Assembly: GCA_015231815.1 (NCBI GenBank)
Contig: JADGAW010000021.1
Span: 1-18,677 of the forward strand
DNA: 18,677 nt
Origin: Nitrospinota bacterium
GTDB taxonomy: Bacteria; Nitrospinota_A; JADGAW01
Direction of reading: 5' to 3'
Part shown: piece after piece, positions 15,778-18,677 of the stretch
Layout: each line of letters begins with the position of its first letter
Position numbering within the stretch: position 1 is the stretch's first letter
Notes under the pieces: generated by a model
Database searches by the model: none
What the model saw: only the letters and a program-made list of their open reading frames with translations
Told to the model about the DNA's origin: nothing
Translations under genes and position numbers: made by a program

Positions 15778-15860
15778 GAAAGTTTACCTTATCGTTTCTC
15801 ACTTCCTGTTTTTACTTTTTTTCAAAGCTTTACCTTGAAAAAATCACCTGAAAGTTTACC
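15778..15860. repeat. Repeats and hairpin between flhA and flhF
   Basis: GAAAGTTTACC occurs exactly at 15778-15788 and 15850-15860, with a near copy (CAAAGCTTTACC) at 15823-15834 between them. The middle copy lies in an inverted repeat (arms 15817-15827 and 15833-15843, loop of five bases) that in RNA from the minus strand pairs 11 positions with one G-U. The stem is mostly A-U and is not followed by a U-run on the minus strand, so it does not look like an intrinsic terminator of flhA. It lies about 100-140 bases before the flhF start and could affect the level of flhF relative to flhA. Confidence 0.45.
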
Positions 15861-15888
15861 ATTCTCACCATTAAATTCATAATCTAAA

Positions 15889-17976
15889 TCAGTCAATTGT
15901 TCCTACAGTTTGTACGTTTGCGTCACTGGTAATTTCGTTATGCGACAACACTACCATATTCGGAATAAATCGTTCCGTCAGTTTTCTCAGATGCAACCTT
16001 GTACTGGGACTTACTAAAATAATTGGCTGTTGGTCTATTCCTGAAAACGCCTCAATACCATTGGAAATTGAGTTAAGGATATTTTGTGCATCCGTTGGAT
16101 CAAGTGCAAGGTACGAAGCAGTATCTGTTTTCTTAATTGCATTGATGATTTTTTCCTCTGTCGCCGGATTTAAGGTAACAACAAATATTTCACCATTTGG
16201 ATTCATATATTGTTTTGTAATTTGCCTTGCCAGAGAAGCACGCACATATTCTGTAAGCAACTCAACATCTTTGGTCATTTCGCCATAATCTGCCAGAGTT
16301 TCAAGAATTGTTACCAAATCCCTAATGGAAATTGATTCTTTTAAAAGCTCTTGAAGCACGTTAACAACCTTGCCCAGAGAAAGAACACCTGGAATAAGTT
16401 CATCAACAACCTTTGGGTGTGTTTGTTTTGCATTATCCAATAAAGCCTGTGTTTCCTGTCTTCCAAGAAGTTCGTGTGCATGGCTTCTAATAATTTCCTT
16501 AATATGGGTTGTAATTACCGTTGGAGCGTCAACAACTGTCATTCCCCTACTCTGAACATCATCTTTAAGCTCTTCAGCAACCCAAACAGCAGGTAACCCA
16601 AAGGTAGGTTCAATTGTTTTAACGCCTTCGACTCCATCAACATTTCCTTCAGGAGACATTGCAAGGAAGTGGTTCAGTATAAGTTCTCCACTGCCAACTT
16701 TAACCCCTTTAACCATCAGGGTATATTCATTTGGTTTAAGCTGGAGGTTGTCTCTAATATGAAGAGGTGGCACAATAATGCCCATTTCCAGAGCAAACTG
16801 TCTTCTAATTGACCTGATACGCTCCAGAAGTTCACCATTTTGTTCGGCATCAACCAAGGGTATAAGTTCGTATCCAACTTCAAGTTCCATGGTATCAAGA
16901 GGAAGAAGAGCTTCAACTTTTTCAGGAATGGGAGCAGAAGCTTCCTCATTCCTCGCCATTTCTTCTCTTTGGTTGACAGAAGTCTGTGATTCATTACTGT
17001 AGTAATAAATAATTGCCGAAACAATTGATAGAACAAAGAATGGAATAAAAGGAAGTCCTGGAATAATTCCAAACATGAAAAGAACCATCGATGCAATAAG
17101 AAAAACTTTCGGTTTATAAAGAATTTGCTCAACAACCTGATTACCAAGAGATTCCCCAGTTTTTCCTGCTCTGGTTAAAACAATAGCCGCAGCAGTTGAA
17201 ACAACAAGTGCCGGGATTTGAGAGACCAGTCCATCACCAACCGTTAAAAGAGTATACGTTGATGCTGCATCAGATAACGACATATTGAGTTGAGCAACAC
17301 CGATGATAAGTCCACCAATTAAGTTAATCGCAGTAATAACAATTCCGGCAACAGCATCACCTCGAACAAACTTCATCGAACCATCCATAGAACCGTAGAA
17401 ATCAGCTTCACTTTGTAAATCTTCACGTCTTTGCTTTGCCTCTTCTTCAGAAATAAGTCCGGCGTTAAGATCAGCGTCAATTGACATCTGCTTGCCGGGA
17501 ATAGCATCTAACGTAAATCGGGCTGCAACTTCAGAAGTTCTCGTAGAACCTTTGGTAATAACAATAAAATTAATGGTAACAAGAATAAGAAAGATTACCA
17601 TCCCCACAACATAATTTCCTCCAACAACAAAATCTCCAAAAGCCTTTATAACCTGACCTGCAGCTGATTCACCCCGATCACCGTTCAACAGAATCAAACG
17701 TGTTGAAGCAATGTTCATCGAAAGTCGATATAGAGTTGCCACCAGCAAAACGGTCGGAAAAATAGAAAATTCAAGAGGAGAAAGAATATATACAGCCACA
17801 AGGAGAATAACCAGAGAAAAGGTTATTCCAAAAACGAGTAATAGATCGAGAAACGCTGTAGGAAGTGGAATCATCATAAAGATGAGAATTGCCACAACAC
17901 CAACCGCTATTGCATAGTCACTGTATTTTCCAACAATTTCAAGAAAGGGAGATTTAATGTTTGAAACTTGTGCCAT
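15889..17976 (-). CDS. flhA: FlhA, flagellar type III export gate protein
   Basis: FlhA is the large inner-membrane component of the flagellar export gate and uses the proton motive force together with FlhB and the FliHIJ ATPase. The 695 residues are the usual length. The N-terminal half has about eight membrane helices (from residue 20 to about 325). The FHIPEP family core is clear: RLSMNIASTRLIL (about 83-95), then FTLDAIPGKQMSIDADLNAG and EEEAKQRREDLQSEADFYGSMDG in the conserved cytoplasmic loop. The cytoplasmic C-domain (about 350-695), which binds chaperone-substrate complexes, is complete, ending near GTID. flhB and fliR, common neighbours, are not directly upstream: lolD is, 208 bases away. 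No clear Shine-Dalgarno sequence precedes the ATG. Confidence 0.97.
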   Translation of the reverse strand: MAQVSNIKSPFLEIVGKYSDYAIAVGVVAILIFMMIPLPTAFLDLLLVFGITFSLVILLVAVYILSPLEFSIFPTVLLVATLYRLSMNIASTRLILLNGDRGESAAGQVIKAFGDFVVGGNYVVGMVIFLILVTINFIVITKGSTRTSEVAARFTLDAIPGKQMSIDADLNAGLISEEEAKQRREDLQSEADFYGSMDGSMKFVRGDAVAGIVITAINLIGGLIIGVAQLNMSLSDAASTYTLLTVGDGLVSQIPALVVSTAAAIVLTRAGKTGESLGNQVVEQILYKPKVFLIASMVLFMFGIIPGLPFIPFFVLSIVSAIIYYYSNESQTSVNQREEMARNEEASAPIPEKVEALLPLDTMELEVGYELIPLVDAEQNGELLERIRSIRRQFALEMGIIVPPLHIRDNLQLKPNEYTLMVKGVKVGSGELILNHFLAMSPEGNVDGVEGVKTIEPTFGLPAVWVAEELKDDVQSRGMTVVDAPTVITTHIKEIIRSHAHELLGRQETQALLDNAKQTHPKVVDELIPGVLSLGKVVNVLQELLKESISIRDLVTILETLADYGEMTKDVELLTEYVRASLARQITKQYMNPNGEIFVVTLNPATEEKIINAIKKTDTASYLALDPTDAQNILNSISNGIEAFSGIDQQPIILVSPSTRLHLRKLTERFIPNMVVLSHNEITSDANVQTVGTID

Positions 17977-18176
17977 TTTTTTGTTCTAAAAATTAGTCAA
18001 ATTTTTGTCATTACGGTACACCCCCATCTATGAGGGATTCGCAGGCTTTACCTAGAAACCATGCACCTATTCCCCTAACACTATCAATATCTGTTCCAGA
18101 AAGAAAGGTGAGTCATGTTGGTTTTAACTCTCTTAAAAAATGGGGTATTCTCTTGTGGTGGTAATTATTGTTTCTC

Positions 18177-18200
18177 TTCTGTAATTACCTCTTTACAGAA
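18177..18200. repeat. Perfect 8-bp inverted repeat across the lolD stop codon
   Basis: TTCTGTAA (18177-18184) and TTACAGAA (18193-18200) are exact reverse complements with an eight-base loop that contains the lolD stop codon (18185-18187). In the direction of lolD transcription the stem is followed by GAGAAAC rather than a U-run. It could still pause or stabilise the transcript end before the 208-base region leading to flhA. Confidence 0.4.
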
Positions 18201-18677
18201 CCGTCAACGATGGTGAGGTTACGGTGGGTGATGTTCATCATTGCTTCGTTGTGAGTTACGATAAGAAAGCTGACGTTATACTCCTTGTTCATGGTAAGGA
18301 TTATTTGATGAATTCTTTCGGAATTTTCTGAATCGAGATTTCCTGTTGGTTCATCGGCAAAGATAATTGAGGGCTTGTTCATCATTGCCCGTGAGATTGC
18401 GACCCTTTGCTGCTCCCCTCCGGAAAGCTCTGGAGGTTTATGATGAATTCTCTCCTTGAGTCCAACTCTCTCAAGTAATTCCTCTGCTTCCTTCAAAGCC
18501 TTATTTTTATTTTTTCCTCCAATAATTGCAGGCATAATGACATTTTCCAATGCAGTAAACTCCGGCAAAAGATAATGAAACTGGAAGACAAAGCCAATTT
18601 TTTTATTACGAATTTCAGACTGTTTAGCAGCAGACATTCCCGATGTTTTTTCACCATTAAAGTGAAGCTCTCCACTT
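18185..18677 (-). CDS. lolD: LolD-type ABC transporter ATP-binding protein (5' end outside the window)
   Basis: LolD is the ATPase of LolCDE, which releases lipoproteins from the inner membrane toward the outer membrane. The frame is open to the window edge (about 163 residues visible), so the ATG at 18637 is internal and the Walker A part lies outside. Seen: the Q-loop with the LolD-typical FVFQFHYLLPEFTALENV (about 30-47 of the visible part), signature LSGGEQQRVAISRA, Walker B IIFADEPTGNLD and the H-loop VTHN. The PEFTALENV phrase favours LolD over MacB or FtsE, though general LolD/MacB-type export cannot be fully excluded. The protein ends at VKR and is followed by a 208-base gap before flhA, so a shared transcript is uncertain. 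Confidence 0.87.
   Translation of the reverse strand, partial: SGELHFNGEKTSGMSAAKQSEIRNKKIGFVFQFHYLLPEFTALENVIMPAIIGGKNKNKALKEAEELLERVGLKERIHHKPPELSGGEQQRVAISRAMMNKPSIIFADEPTGNLDSENSERIHQIILTMNKEYNVSFLIVTHNEAMMNITHRNLTIVDGSVKR

Noticed and set aside
18021..18036. Small hairpin CCCCCATCTATGAGGG upstream of flhA
   Set aside because: The stem is six bases with one G-U pair and a four-base loop, with no U-run, too weak to call.
18083..18098. A sigma-54-like site (TGGAAC-N5-TTGAT on the minus strand) upstream of flhA
   Set aside because: The invariant GC of the -12 element is GA, so it does not meet the consensus.
18115..18216. A short + strand frame with an AAGGTGA-like leader between flhA and lolD
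   Set aside because: It has only about 33 codons, runs antisense into lolD and shows no protein-like pattern.

Overview
The window is AT-rich chromosomal DNA from a flagellated bacterium with a Gram-negative envelope. LolD (lipoprotein release) points to an outer membrane. FlhA, FlhF and FlhG indicate export-driven, polar-type flagella. BatD/BatE, an NtrC-type sigma-54 activator, a TMTC-like glycosyltransferase with TPRs and a TIGR02757-type protein together suggest a deltaproteobacteria-like lineage in the broad sense (Desulfobacterota, Nitrospinota, Schekmanbacteria or similar). The lineage cannot be fixed from these genes alone. Coding density is high: no gene-free stretch exceeds about 215 bases. 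No tRNA, rRNA, CRISPR array or insertion sequence was seen.

Left end (1-3115). Two fragments of a + strand membrane glycosyltransferase (GT39/PMT type) appear joined by an internal deletion. They run tail-to-tail into a - strand batE whose SH3-like C-terminus is missing, so this looks like a rearrangement scar. batD lies upstream of batE with a 4-base overlap, but moxR, the DUF58 gene and batABC are absent.

Middle left (3116-8877). A sigma-54 response regulator with a degenerate receiver domain converges on a two-gene operon, a sugar (GHMP) kinase followed by a TMTC-like glycosyltransferase with TPRs. Divergent from these, on the + strand, are ilvE (branched-chain aminotransferase) and an unrecognised 206-aa protein that looks like a beta-grasp plus helical fusion.

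Right (8911-18677). All genes here are on the - strand. Reading in the direction of transcription: lolD (partial), flhA, flhF, flhG, a 73-aa two-helix membrane protein, a TIGR02757/DUF2400 protein, metG, a radical-SAM-like protein, and a CheY-type receiver. FlhF and FlhG set flagellar position and number, and FlhA is the export gate. metG and the radical-SAM-like gene are 6 bases apart and probably co-transcribed.

The two most interesting points are enzymatic. The radical-SAM-like protein (9389-10207) keeps the rest of its family's sequence, but the three cluster cysteines of CX3CX2C are replaced in place by Glu, Asp and Val. The TIGR02757 protein (12243-13088) carries a VDTHI segment followed by an exact C-X6-C-X2-C-X5-C motif, the pattern of endonuclease III/MutY DNA glycosylases.
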